Source: Sphingobacteriia bacterium
GTDB taxonomy: Bacteria; Pseudomonadota; Alphaproteobacteria; Rickettsiales; 33-17
Direction of reading: 5' to 3'
Length of the DNA: 64,000 nucleotides
Assembly: GCA_017304685.1 (NCBI GenBank)
Contig: JAFKLR010000003.1
Location: 992,001 to 1,056,000 of the forward strand
Shown here: positions 17,205-26,517 of the stretch, piece by piece
Layout of the letters: the number at the start of each line of letters is the position of its first letter
How positions within the stretch are numbered: the first letter of the stretch is position 1
The notes under the pieces: model-generated
The model's database searches: none
What the model was told of the DNA's origin: nothing
Seen by the model: only the letters and a program-made list of their open reading frames with translations
Made by a program: the position numbers and the translations under genes

Positions 17205-18551
17205 TTATTTTTCAGAAGAATAAGGATTTTTAGTTTTTCTTAAATTAAATCTTAAAGGTACAGATTTAAGTCCAAAATCTTCTCGTAAATGCCGCATCAT
17301 ATATTTTTGATAAGGTTTACTTACAAGTTCAGGATGGTTTGTAAATAATAAGAAACTTGGAGGACGCGTTTTGATTTGCCTAATATATTTTATCCTAACT
17401 CTTTTTCCGCTAGGAGCTAAAGGTAAAGGATGTTCGCTTGTTATATAATCAAGCCATTGGTTAAGCCTTCTCTTATCAAGAGTAATGTTCCACTCCTTAT
17501 GTAGCTCAATAGCCTTATCAATAAGCTTATAAATATTTATTTCATTTTGAGCAGAAAGAGTTATATAAGGTACAAAATCAAGATATTTATTAAATATCTC
17601 TATCCTTTTATCTACTAACTTTTGAATTTCATTATGGTCTTTTATATTGTCACATTTATTAAACCCTAAAATAAGACATCTACCCTCTTCTAGAACTTTT
17701 TCAGCAATTTGTAGATCTTGTACTTCAAGAGCATTATTAACGTCCATAAGTAAAATTACAATTTGCGCAAAATTAATAGCTCGTATTGAATCACTAACTG
17801 CAAGTTTTTCTAATTCATTTGTAATATTACTTTTTTTTCTCATCCCTGCAGTATCAACAAGCTTAATTTTTTGCCCTTTATACTGCCATTCTATAGCAAT
17901 TGAGTCACGTGTAATCCCAGGTTCAGGACCAGTAAGCACTCTTTCTTGCTTTAAAAGAGCATTTATTAAAGTTGATTTACCTGCATTTGGCCTTCCCGCA
18001 ATTGCAATGCTAATTACTTCTTCGTTATTTTCATTATTTTCTTTTGTAATTTCTCTCGATAGATAAGGGTCTATTACATCGAATAAACTCATTAGACCTT
18101 CACCATGTTCCGCCGAGATTACCGCATATTCCTTAAATCCAAGCGCAAAAAATTCACTTACATTTTCTTTAGCTTGTTTATTCTCAGCTTTATTAATAAG
18201 TAATACTACTGGCTTGTTTTTTTTATGTAACCATTTAGCGAAAGTTCTATCTTCAGGTAATAACCCGATTTGACCATCTACAATAAACAATACCAAATCA
18301 CAAAAACTAATTGCTTGTTCTGTTTTTAAAGTCATTCTGCTCGCAAGCTCATTTTTAGCAGCTTCTTCAAGGCCTGCTGTATCATAAACAGTAAACTCTA
18401 TAGGACCAAGTCTTGCGTGACCCTCTTTCCAATCTCGGGTGACACCTGGAGTATCTTCGACTATTGCATGTTTTGAACTTGTTAGCCTATTAAATAATGT
18501 GGATTTACCTACATTAGGTCTACCTACTAAGGCTACTTTAAAATTTTTCAT
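17205..18551 (-). CDS. der: Ribosome biogenesis GTPase Der (EngA)
   Basis: A tandem-GTPase protein needed for 50S subunit assembly. The first G domain has GRPNVGKSTLFN and DTAG near the N-terminus. The second has GRPNAGKSTLI, DTAGMRKKS and NKCD, and a KH-like domain ends the chain (KRVRIKYIRQIKTRPPSFLLF). Length of 448 is typical. It is the last gene of yfgM-bamB-der, the order also found in E. coli, which supports all three assignments. The gap to bamB is 5 nt. Confidence 0.96.
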   Translation of the reverse strand: MKNFKVALVGRPNVGKSTLFNRLTSSKHAIVEDTPGVTRDWKEGHARLGPIEFTVYDTAGLEEAAKNELASRMTLKTEQAISFCDLVLFIVDGQIGLLPEDRTFAKWLHKKNKPVVLLINKAENKQAKENVSEFFALGFKEYAVISAEHGEGLMSLFDVIDPYLSREITKENNENNEEVISIAIAGRPNAGKSTLINALLKQERVLTGPEPGITRDSIAIEWQYKGQKIKLVDTAGMRKKSNITNELEKLAVSDSIRAINFAQIVILLMDVNNALEVQDLQIAEKVLEEGRCLILGFNKCDNIKDHNEIQKLVDKRIEIFNKYLDFVPYITLSAQNEINIYKLIDKAIELHKEWNITLDKRRLNQWLDYITSEHPLPLAPSGKRVRIKYIRQIKTRPPSFLLFTNHPELVSKPYQKYMMRHLREDFGLKSVPLRFNLRKTKNPYSSEK

Positions 18552-18556
18552 TGTTA

Positions 18557-19753
18557 TTATTTTATGGATAAAAATATTAATTTATTTTTGGCAGTTAAAA
18601 TTATTTTATTATAATCTTTAAGCGCCCCTTTAATTTTGTGCTTTAAATTAATGGTAGTTTTAAGCTTACCATTTAAAGTATCAATTATATAAACCTTACC
18701 GCTATCAGCGATAATATTTGCACCTGCATTAGATAAATATAAACCAACCACTTTTTCTTTTTTATCTAATACTTTATTTACATTCCAATAAATTTCTCCC
18801 GTAAGAGCATTTAAAATATTTATATTATTGTTTACATCTGAAACTAAAGCTATATTTCCTGATACATCTAATTTGTTTATCATTTTTAATGCAACTTTCC
18901 ATATAGTATTACCATTATATTTATTTATTGCAAAAAGTCCTGACGAAAAATTTGCAAGGTAAATTATATCTCCATACATTTGAGGGGTTAGAGAAAGATT
19001 ATAAAAAACTAAACCCGTTGGATCAAATTTTGTTGCTGCAGTAAATTCCCACATTGGTTGTTGGGTCAAAATATTAACCGCCCTTAAAGTACCGTCTTTT
19101 GTTGAAAAAAAGGTTATTTCGCCATCATTGAGAAGATTTAAATTTGTTTTAGCAATAATTTCATTAGAAGAATCTTCAATTAAAAAACTTGGCATACCAC
19201 TTTGTATATCTATGCATGAAACAGAGAAATTAATTAATTGAGTACATACATTCCTATTAATTTCCATCGGGCGTGAGCGAGCAGGATAGTCAAAATTATA
19301 AGACCATACCTCATGACCATTAAGAGTATAAGATTTTATGGAGTTTGCATTAGTCAAATAAATACTATTATTAACATAAATTCTAGGATTTTTAAGCTTA
19401 CTAACTCCTTCTAAAGGAATTTCTGAAATTCCTTCTTGATTTACTAAAGCTATCCTTTTTCCTGCAATGACAAAAGTGTTTTCATATAAATTATGAATAG
19501 CTGTCACTTTACCAGAAAAATCGTTTATATTAAGAATTTTTAGGTTATCATAATCAATTGAATAACTCGGCAATTGGAGAGATGTTATATCCGATTTACT
19601 ATTTTCTACCTCTTCTTCAAAAGGGCTGACTCTTTTTCCTTCTAATTTTTTAGGGGGCTTTGAAAAAAAATCTAATTCAGAAAAAGTAGAACATGCATTT
19701 AGCACTAAAATTAATAAAATTAATAATATATTATTTCTTTTTTGAATTCTCAT
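18557..19753 (-). CDS. bamB: Outer-membrane assembly lipoprotein BamB-like (PQQ beta-propeller)
   Basis: A lipoprotein of the BAM complex that helps insert beta-barrels such as TpsB into the outer membrane. A lipoprotein signal with lipobox LNAC (Cys21) is followed by a propeller of PQQ-like blades: LTNANSIKSYTLNGHEVWSY, LYDIIYLANFSSG-type strands, GNTIWKVAL, ALTGEIYWN, SGKVYIIDTLNGKL. Length of 398 is normal. It overlaps the upstream TPR gene by 23 nt. Sequence similarity within this family is low, so the assignment rests on fold plus the conserved der-bamB-yfgM neighbourhood. Confidence 0.88.
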   Translation of the reverse strand: MRIQKRNNILLILLILVLNACSTFSELDFFSKPPKKLEGKRVSPFEEEVENSKSDITSLQLPSYSIDYDNLKILNINDFSGKVTAIHNLYENTFVIAGKRIALVNQEGISEIPLEGVSKLKNPRIYVNNSIYLTNANSIKSYTLNGHEVWSYNFDYPARSRPMEINRNVCTQLINFSVSCIDIQSGMPSFLIEDSSNEIIAKTNLNLLNDGEITFFSTKDGTLRAVNILTQQPMWEFTAATKFDPTGLVFYNLSLTPQMYGDIIYLANFSSGLFAINKYNGNTIWKVALKMINKLDVSGNIALVSDVNNNINILNALTGEIYWNVNKVLDKKEKVVGLYLSNAGANIIADSGKVYIIDTLNGKLKTTINLKHKIKGALKDYNKIILTAKNKLIFLSIK

Positions 19754-20330
19754 AATTTTTAATTTCCAAAACTTTATTATACGCTTCTACTCTGTGAACA
19801 ATTGAATTTGGAATTATCTCTTTATTCTTTAATTCGTTTAATTTAGCTGAAGCTTCTTTTATTCTATTAAAAGCTATGTCATTTAAAGCTTTAATTTCCA
19901 GATCTTTTAATTTTAAAATTTCATACGTATGATCACTATTAGCATCATGAATGCTTGATAATTCAGCGATTAACTGAAATTTACTATTTTTAAGTTTTTC
20001 AATTACTTCATTAGTAAAATTATTTAAGTGACTATTCTTATAATATAGTGCTAAGTCGGAAAGTGTTTTATGTTTAGCTTCAATTATTTCATCTAGAATT
20101 AAATTAGCTTCAACAATTTTATTACTTTCAATATGATCAATAGCCTTAATAAATTTATCCCCAAGCATCTCATTTTTTCTATGTTCTCTACTTTCGAACC
20201 ATAAAAACAGCGCTACTAACAATAGAGAAACACCTATCGCCAATAAGAAACGCGACGCATTATTGATTATAAAGCTATATATCTTCTCTTGCTTAATTTC
20301 GTCTTCTAATTCTTTTATTAGGTCGCTCAT
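19731..20330 (-). CDS. YfgM-like membrane-anchored TPR protein
   Basis: A 199-residue protein with a cytosolic N-terminus, one membrane span at about residues 28-45 (FLLAIGVSLLLVALFLWF) and a periplasmic helical-repeat domain containing ALYYKNSHL-type helices. This is the layout of the YfgM/TPR-21 family, which in E. coli is an ancillary SecYEG factor. Position directly upstream of bamB and der matches that family. The TPR repeats are degenerate. Confidence 0.75.
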   Translation of the reverse strand: MSDLIKELEDEIKQEKIYSFIINNASRFLLAIGVSLLLVALFLWFESREHRKNEMLGDKFIKAIDHIESNKIVEANLILDEIIEAKHKTLSDLALYYKNSHLNNFTNEVIEKLKNSKFQLIAELSSIHDANSDHTYEILKLKDLEIKALNDIAFNRIKEASAKLNELKNKEIIPNSIVHRVEAYNKVLEIKNYENSKKK

Positions 20331-20564
20331 AAAAGTTTTTAACCTTTGTACTTATGATTCATAAATATTAATTAAACATGTAAGTAGTGTTATGCTCTTA
20401 GTATATTTATCATTAATATTAAATGAACTCAACTGCAAAAAGCAAATAATATTAAATAATAGACATTAAGTATTCTCATTAACATATTGAAGAATATAAA
20501 TAAGCATTATTTACTAAAAGTTAGTAGCTTTAATATTATTTACTATTTATATACCTTGCCATAT

Positions 20565-20588
20565 AATTAAAGTATTAATACTTTAATT
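20565..20588. promoter_or_regulatory. Perfect 24-bp palindrome upstream of the kinase-like gene
   Basis: AATTAAAGTATT is followed immediately by its reverse complement AATACTTTAATT. The palindrome ends 14 nt before the ATG at 20603, where a repressor dimer would block transcription or a hairpin would hide the start region. The 272-bp spacer (20331-20602) holds nothing else I can name. Confidence 0.5.
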
Positions 20589-20602
20589 TTTATGAAACAA
20601 TC

Positions 20603-22084
20603 ATGCGCAATTCAAGACAGAAAAATGAAAATTCTGCTACTCCTGAAGAGAAAATTGCCGGTAAATCTTTAAAGGAAAAAATAAATGATATTTGCTTAAG
20701 ATTTAAATATAAGAGCAATATATTAGATGAGAATATTAACGAAAGAACAAATCAAGAATTTAATAACTCTAACCCTTTTAATAAAAAGAAAATAAGTCAT
20801 TACAAAATTATAAGTGAAAAAACAGAAGGCCATACCAAAGGAGCTTTTTGTTATGTAGACGATTTTAAAGAGTTCAATGGAATTTGGCTGGTAAAGGAAG
20901 CTCCAGACAGAGAAATTGTATGTGAAATTATTGGAAACTCTATTTATAAATATTTATTAAAAAATAAAGCTCCTGATTTAATATTACTCGAGAACGATTT
21001 ACCTAATAGCAAAACATTTTCCAAAAAGGTAATTATAGGATCAAAATTATTTTATCCTTATATAATGCTTAAGGAATATATTGAAAAAACAAAAACAGGA
21101 GATGGTAAAGAAGAAAATAACAACCTTTTATATAATGAGTTCTATGAAATAATTGCCGCTTCATTAATTGGTGGAGATGATGACATACATTCAAAAAATA
21201 TTTTACTAGTGAATAATCTAAATAATTTTCATTTTGTAAAAGTAGATCAAGGTAACTCTTTACAATTTTATGCCAATACTAACAGCACTCACCCTATGCA
21301 GTTACTTAAAAAAGCTATGATAAGATTTGACTATAAACCTAATTGGTTTTTAACGAATAATTTTATAAAAATATTAACTAAGAGCTTTAATATTGCACAG
21401 CAAATTGAGTTAAAACAAGGTATTAAGTTATCAATAGAAGAGCTTAAAAAAAACTTTGGGACCAGCTTATTTAATAATAGTGGCTTTAATTTATATGATT
21501 ACCAAATCGAAAATTATACTGAATTAGAAAAACACGTTTTAAGCTGTTTTGAAAATAATTTAGCAAAAATAAAAGAAGTTATTTTAGTATTAAAATTAGA
21601 AATTTTAATTAAAGAAATATCTATTAATTCATCTTCGCAAGATTCGTTAAAAAGGATACAAGCATTAGAAAGTTTAGCTACATTATTGTCAGAATATCCA
21701 AATGTAATTGACGCAAAATTAATTTGGTTTTCTGATGAAAAAAACGAAATTATTGACCCACCTCTTGCTTCTAAAATAAGTGTTACAAGGTATAGTTTTT
21801 ATCCTACCTTTGGTCATCAAATAAATAAAATGACTTTAGCAGAATACGTAGCAAAGTATTATCCACACTCAAAAAATGAAATAACATGTATAATAAACAA
21901 CGCTCAAACGTTAAATAAAAATCAAAACAATCAAACAAATACTATATTACCTAAAGTCATGAAAAGAATATCATTAAATGAACAAATTGATGGTAGCAGC
22001 CTTAGGAGTACTGAAGATAAAAGAAGAGAATCTAAATTTACTAAACACTTATCTATTAGTCCTTATTCTAAAAACAAGAAATAA
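20603..22084 (+). CDS. Atypical kinase-like protein of unknown function, candidate effector
   Basis: A 493-residue protein that I cannot place in a named family. Residues 75-225 show kinase-like motifs: GAFCYVDDF then WLVKEA with a candidate ATP-binding Lys98, YPYIMLKEYI as a hinge-like segment, GDDDIHSKNILLV (191-203) resembling the D-x-H-x-x-N catalytic loop of HipA and phosphoinositide kinases, and VKVDQGNSL (212-220) in the position of the DxG metal-binding motif. Residues 225-380 are helical. The C-terminal 60 residues are basic, polar and look disordered. There is no signal peptide or membrane span. The gene stands alone behind a perfect palindrome. A secreted effector or a HipA-like regulator is possible; both are inference. 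Confidence 0.6.
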   Translation: MRNSRQKNENSATPEEKIAGKSLKEKINDICLRFKYKSNILDENINERTNQEFNNSNPFNKKKISHYKIISEKTEGHTKGAFCYVDDFKEFNGIWLVKEAPDREIVCEIIGNSIYKYLLKNKAPDLILLENDLPNSKTFSKKVIIGSKLFYPYIMLKEYIEKTKTGDGKEENNNLLYNEFYEIIAASLIGGDDDIHSKNILLVNNLNNFHFVKVDQGNSLQFYANTNSTHPMQLLKKAMIRFDYKPNWFLTNNFIKILTKSFNIAQQIELKQGIKLSIEELKKNFGTSLFNNSGFNLYDYQIENYTELEKHVLSCFENNLAKIKEVILVLKLEILIKEISINSSSQDSLKRIQALESLATLLSEYPNVIDAKLIWFSDEKNEIIDPPLASKISVTRYSFYPTFGHQINKMTLAEYVAKYYPHSKNEITCIINNAQTLNKNQNNQTNTILPKVMKRISLNEQIDGSSLRSTEDKRRESKFTKHLSISPYSKNKK

Positions 22085-22162
22085 TATATAAAAAGGTATT
22101 GATTTTTATATAGTTTACATACTAAGGTAAGTAATACTAACATAAAAATATAAATAGAAAGA

Positions 22163-24388
22163 ATGTCTAAATCAGGTGAAGTAGTTACAGTAGATTTTAA
22201 TCAAGCATTAAGTGAAAGATACCTTTCTTATGCAATGTCCACAATAATGTCTCGTTCGCTTCCTGATGTACGCGATGGCTTAAAACCTGTACATCGCAGA
22301 TTATTATATGCAATGCTTCAATTAAAACTCGATCCGAAATCAGGTTATAAAAAATGCGCAAGAGTTGTTGGTGACGTAATAGGTAAGTACCATCCCCACG
22401 GAGATGTTGCAGTTTATGATACACTTGTAAGGCTTGCCCAAAGTTTTAGCGTCAGATATCCTCTTGTCGATGGACAAGGTAACTTTGGTTCTATTGATGG
22501 AGATAACGCAGCTGCTATGCGTTATACTGAAGCAAAATTAACTGAAGTTGCAATGATGTTACTCCAAGATATTGATAGAGAAACAGTTGATTTCAGACCA
22601 ACTTATGATTCTTTAGAACAAGAACCTATATTATTTCCTGCTAATTTTCCTAATTTACTTGCAAATGGATCTGAAGGTATTGCTGTGGGTATGGCTACAA
22701 GCATTCCTCCACATAATGTTCATGAAATTTGCGATGCTTTACTGGCTTTATTAGATAAACCATCAATTACAATTGAGGAAATAGTTAAAGATATTAAGGG
22801 TCCTGATTTTCCTACAGGCGGCATTATAGTAGAGCCTATTGAAAATATAATACAAGCATATAAAACTGGACGCGGAAATTTTAGAGTAAGAGCAAAGTGG
22901 GAACAACAAGTTTTAGCACATGGCTTATATCAAATTGTTATCACTGAAATTCCTTATCAAGTACAAAAATCAAGACTTATTGAAAAACTAGCCGATTTAT
23001 TTAGAGAAAAAAAGTTAGTTCTTATAAGCAATATTCGTGATGAATCTACTGAAACTGTTAGAATAATTATAGAACCTAAAAATCGTTCAGTTGACCCTGC
23101 AACGCTTATGGAAGCTTTGTTTAAATTAACTGAACTTGAAACAAAAATTTCACTAAATATGAATGTATTATCTAAGGATTTAGCTCCTAGGGTAATGAAT
23201 TTAAAGGAAGTTCTTGAATCTTTTATTGAACATAGAAAAGAAGTTATAATACGAAGATCAAATTATAGATTAGGACTAATTAATCAACGTCTTCATATTC
23301 TTGAAGGTTTACTTATAGCCTATTTAAATATAGATGAAGTAATAAAAATCATTCGAGAAGAAGATGAGCCGAAAGCTATAATGATGAAAAAGTGGAAGCT
23401 AAGTGACATTCAAGTAGATTCCATTTTAAATATGCGTTTAAGGTCTTTAAGAAAGTTAGAAGAATTTGAAATTAAAAAAGAACAAGATAATTTATTAAAA
23501 GAAAAAACTGAATTAGAAGAAATTATAAATAAACCAAATACTCTTCTTAAAGTATTAAAAAATGAAATTAAAGATCTTCAAAAAAGATTTGGGAATAATA
23601 CAGAAATAGGAAAAAGACGCACTGAAATTATTCATGAGCAAATTAATACACAAGTAATTGATATTAATGCATTCGTTGAAAAAGAACCTATAACAATAAT
23701 CTATTCAAAAATGGGATGGATAAGAGCCGTAAAAGGTCATGGTGATGAGGTAATCGCTGATCTAAAATTTAAAGAAGGTGATGAATTAAGTTATATAGCA
23801 AAAGGACATACAACTGATAAACTATTAATGTTCTCAAGTAATGGCAGGTTTTACACTATTCCTTGCGACAAAATTCAAAGAGGTAAAGGTTTTGGCGAGC
23901 CTATAAGAATATCAATAGATTTGGAATCAGATCACGATATTGTTTATATGAATGTACATCAAACTGGAAACAAATTATTGCTAGTAGGCAATACTGCAAA
24001 AGGCTTTATAGTTGACGAAGATTCGGTTATAGCTCAAACCAAAAATGGTAAACAAGTGATGGACACCGGAAAAGATGGAGTATTTGCTTTAGGAGCACTT
24101 CCAATTTATGGAGATCATGTTGCGGTAATTGGAGAAAATAGAAAATTACTCATTTTCCCTGTCCATGAAATTCCTTCAATGCGGAAAGGTCAAGGTGTCA
24201 CATTACAAAAATACAAACAAGGCACTGTTTCTGATGTAAAAATATTTAATATCAAGGATGGTTTAACTTGGATTAACAAAGGAAAAGAGTATAAAATTGC
24301 TGATCTTACACCTTGGATTGCACATAGAGCAACTGGTGGAAGAATGGCTCCTAATGGCTTTCCTATGAATAATAGATTCGAGTTGTAA
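22163..24388 (+). CDS. parC: DNA topoisomerase IV subunit A
   Basis: The DNA-cleaving subunit of topoisomerase IV, which decatenates daughter chromosomes with ParE. Seen: the N-terminal SYAMSTIMSRSLPDVRDGLK, the winged-helix segment HPHGDVAVYDTLVRLAQ, and the catalytic Tyr121 in AAAMRYTEAKL. A coiled-coil tower lies at about 420-480 and a shortened C-terminal propeller follows. Length of 741 and the short C-terminal domain fit ParC rather than GyrA. The position equivalent to E. coli ParC Ser80 is Val82, with Asp86 retained. Confidence 0.93.
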   Translation: MSKSGEVVTVDFNQALSERYLSYAMSTIMSRSLPDVRDGLKPVHRRLLYAMLQLKLDPKSGYKKCARVVGDVIGKYHPHGDVAVYDTLVRLAQSFSVRYPLVDGQGNFGSIDGDNAAAMRYTEAKLTEVAMMLLQDIDRETVDFRPTYDSLEQEPILFPANFPNLLANGSEGIAVGMATSIPPHNVHEICDALLALLDKPSITIEEIVKDIKGPDFPTGGIIVEPIENIIQAYKTGRGNFRVRAKWEQQVLAHGLYQIVITEIPYQVQKSRLIEKLADLFREKKLVLISNIRDESTETVRIIIEPKNRSVDPATLMEALFKLTELETKISLNMNVLSKDLAPRVMNLKEVLESFIEHRKEVIIRRSNYRLGLINQRLHILEGLLIAYLNIDEVIKIIREEDEPKAIMMKKWKLSDIQVDSILNMRLRSLRKLEEFEIKKEQDNLLKEKTELEEIINKPNTLLKVLKNEIKDLQKRFGNNTEIGKRRTEIIHEQINTQVIDINAFVEKEPITIIYSKMGWIRAVKGHGDEVIADLKFKEGDELSYIAKGHTTDKLLMFSSNGRFYTIPCDKIQRGKGFGEPIRISIDLESDHDIVYMNVHQTGNKLLLVGNTAKGFIVDEDSVIAQTKNGKQVMDTGKDGVFALGALPIYGDHVAVIGENRKLLIFPVHEIPSMRKGQGVTLQKYKQGTVSDVKIFNIKDGLTWINKGKEYKIADLTPWIAHRATGGRMAPNGFPMNNRFEL

Positions 24389-24421
24389 CATATATTAACG
24401 TCATCTTGACAATTAACAGAT

Positions 24422-24457
24422 TATTAACTATATTAACAATTATTAATATAGTTAATA
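24422..24457. promoter_or_regulatory. Perfect 15-bp inverted repeat between parC and the next gene
   Basis: TATTAACTATATTAA (24422-24436) pairs exactly with TTAATATAGTTAATA (24443-24457) across a 6-nt loop. It ends 13 nt before the next ATG and lacks a clear T-run. It may terminate parC or act as an operator for the downstream gene. Confidence 0.45.
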
Positions 24458-24470
24458 TAGTTAAATACAT

Positions 24471-24956
24471 ATGTTCATAAAACTCTTAAAATCAAATTTT
24501 CTTAAACCTATTCTTTTTAAAGCTATAGGTAGTACCTTTTTGATGACTTTTTTAAATATTCGCGCTTCTTTAATGTTACAAAATAACTCTAAAGAACAGA
24601 ATGAAAATTTTTCACTTTCAAAAATTATTTTATCTGAATTTACTATAAAACTATTATATAGTATAGGAATACAAATTTGCTGCGCGATTTCTTATAATTT
24701 ATTTTTACTTAATAGTTTTTGGTGTACAGCTCCTTATTTATACGCTGCATTGCGTATAGGGTATGACACTTATAAAGATATAAATAAGGATAACGACACA
24801 AAATCGCATAAACCAATATTTCATACCACTAATTTATTTCTTGCGGTCGGTACAGGGATAGCCGTTATAGGTTACAGCCTTGATAATAATTTTAGAGATA
24901 TTTTTAATGTTAATGATATAAAAAATGTAAGTAATGTAGTATCAATAAGTAATTAA
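24471..24956 (+). CDS. Small hypothetical membrane protein
   Basis: A 161-residue protein that I do not recognise. Hydrophobic stretches near residues 12-35, 60-95 and 125-140 (FLAVGTGIAVIGYSL) suggest three or four membrane-associated segments. The N-terminus is basic (FIKLLKSNFLKP). No catalytic motif is visible. The gene is isolated between two perfect inverted repeats, and the downstream one overlaps its last codons. Confidence 0.6.
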   Translation: MFIKLLKSNFLKPILFKAIGSTFLMTFLNIRASLMLQNNSKEQNENFSLSKIILSEFTIKLLYSIGIQICCAISYNLFLLNSFWCTAPYLYAALRIGYDTYKDINKDNDTKSHKPIFHTTNLFLAVGTGIAVIGYSLDNNFRDIFNVNDIKNVSNVVSISN

Positions 24957-24974
24957 TACTACATTACTTACATT
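24924..24974. terminator. Perfect 19-bp hairpin overlapping the 3' end of the small membrane gene
   Basis: AATGTAAGTAATGTAGTAT (24924-24942) and its exact reverse complement (24956-24974) flank a 13-nt loop, followed by a T-rich stretch. The left arm is inside the coding region of the upstream gene. The hairpin separates convergent genes and probably terminates both. Confidence 0.8.
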
Positions 24975-24985
24975 GTAATTTCTTT

Positions 24986-25549
24986 TTATTTATTCCACCT
25001 TTTTACTGCTTCAGCTACTCTTTTACCATATTCTTCAGCTGTTCTTATGTCACCTTGCGGAGGATTAGTTTCTGAAGCAGGCGCATTATCTGATTGAGCC
25101 ATAACTCCAAGCCAACTACCCATTCTATTTAAGTTATTATCATTTTTTCCTTCAGTTAATAAATGATTACTTATCCAAAGCATACCGTGTTGGGAAGCAA
25201 ATACCGAAAGATACTGAAGAGTTGTAAGCTTATCCCCGCTTAAAGATCCTGAATTTGTAAAACCTCCTGCAAGCTTATCCACCCATTTACGGTTAAACCA
25301 TGCTTTTGAAGAACTATCTGCAAATATCTTAAATTGCGCTGAGGCACCACCCATATAAGTTGGAGTACCAAATATTATTCCTTGAGCATTTTCTAAATCT
25401 TGCCATTCATTTTCTTGAATTTTGCCTTCGGCAGAAATTTTTATTAATTGACCTTGAATTCCAGTTTGCTCCACCCCTCTAGCAACTGCCTTTGCTACAA
25501 ATTCAGTATGACCAAATCCACTGTGGTATACGATACAGACTTTAGGCAT
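24986..25549 (-). CDS. Flavodoxin-fold NAD(P)H:quinone oxidoreductase, WrbA-like
   Basis: A 187-residue FMN-binding flavoprotein that probably reduces quinones by two electrons. The N-terminal phosphate-binding loop VYHSGFGHTEFVAKAVARG and the GTPTYMGGASAQFKIFAD segment, typical of WrbA/flavodoxin-like reductases, are clear. KLAGGFTNSGSLSGDKLTTL forms the second FMN loop. Length is slightly below the usual 195-200 of WrbA. It lies beside an SDR gene on the same strand (83-nt gap). Confidence 0.85.
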   Translation of the reverse strand: MPKVCIVYHSGFGHTEFVAKAVARGVEQTGIQGQLIKISAEGKIQENEWQDLENAQGIIFGTPTYMGGASAQFKIFADSSSKAWFNRKWVDKLAGGFTNSGSLSGDKLTTLQYLSVFASQHGMLWISNHLLTEGKNDNNLNRMGSWLGVMAQSDNAPASETNPPQGDIRTAEEYGKRVAEAVKRWNK

Positions 25550-25632
25550 AATAACATCCTTTTATAAAATTAATAATATAGTAATAATATAATCATACTA
25601 AAATTAATTTAAAAATCCATTAACACTTTTTA

Positions 25633-26391
25633 CTACCATGGTAAATCTTTCCCATCTTCAACATTTATGAATCTACCACTATCTTTTAATGTGGACTTTT
25701 CAATTACAGCTATAATATTTTTTGCACTTTCACTCGGATTTGCACCAGCAAAATTTGTCATACCTGTAGTAACTTTACCAGGGTGCAGCATTAAAACTTC
25801 TATATTATATTTATTTAAATCTTGAGCCAGAGCAATCATTCCTGAATTTAAAGCGGCTTTTGAAGTTCTATAAGCGTATCTCCCTTCATATTTGTCAATT
25901 ATATTTAAAGAATTGCTAGCTCTATTACTTGATATTGCAACTACCTTTTTTACTTGGCTTTTACTTAAATTATCTTGCAAAGCTAATGTTAATTTTATTG
26001 GTGCAATTGCATTAATATGGAATGATTCTAACCATTCTTTTGTATCCAAGTCTGGGGTTTTATTTGCTTTCCATGAATAAATGCTATCATTATGTATAAT
26101 TACATCGATAGGAGTATCTTTAATAACTTTTAATACCCTTTTCTCTGAACCTTCCTTAGTATGATCTACGTTCATTGTTGTAAGTAAAGCATGTTTTAAG
26201 CTTAAGAGTTCTTTAGAGCTTTTAGTTGACCGGTAGGTAGTATAAACTTTATGGCCTTTAGCCAAATACTCTTTTACTAGAGCCAAACCAATCCCTTTAT
26301 TTCCACCAGTAATAAGAACATTGTCAGCTAAAGAAATGTTAGAATTTATTATTGCTAATATTAAATATAAAAACTTTAATTGATTTTTCAT
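25633..26391 (-). CDS. Short-chain dehydrogenase/reductase with N-terminal signal peptide
   Basis: A 252-residue SDR of the C-factor-like type. The cofactor motif TGGNKGIG lies at 28-35 and the catalytic pair Tyr174/Lys178 in YRTSK, with serines at 154-155 (AISSN). The usual NNAG motif is replaced by NDS (101-103). Unusually, a Sec-type signal peptide precedes the Rossmann fold (residues 1-22, LYLILAIINSNISLA), and no alternative start codon exists between it and the cofactor motif. The product is therefore predicted to be exported or membrane-anchored. Substrate is unknown. Confidence 0.8.
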   Translation of the reverse strand: MKNQLKFLYLILAIINSNISLADNVLITGGNKGIGLALVKEYLAKGHKVYTTYRSTKSSKELLSLKHALLTTMNVDHTKEGSEKRVLKVIKDTPIDVIIHNDSIYSWKANKTPDLDTKEWLESFHINAIAPIKLTLALQDNLSKSQVKKVVAISSNRASNSLNIIDKYEGRYAYRTSKAALNSGMIALAQDLNKYNIEVLMLHPGKVTTGMTNFAGANPSESAKNIIAVIEKSTLKDSGRFINVEDGKDLPW

Positions 26392-26517
26392 CTGCTTACT
26401 ATTATTAAAATTGCTAATACATTCTGCAATTTATAGTTAAATCTTATTATAAGCAATAATAAATGATAAAACTTAACTAATAGATAATTAATACAAATCA
26501 AATATTAGAAAAAAGTT

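Noticed and set aside
20331..20602. Small RNA gene between yfgM and the kinase-like gene
   Set aside because: Apart from the palindrome there is no stable stem, no T-run terminator and no recognisable RNA family.
22163..24388. gyrA instead of parC
   Set aside because: The C-terminal propeller is short and lacks the full GyrA box region; total length and the alphaproteobacterial N-terminus fit ParC.
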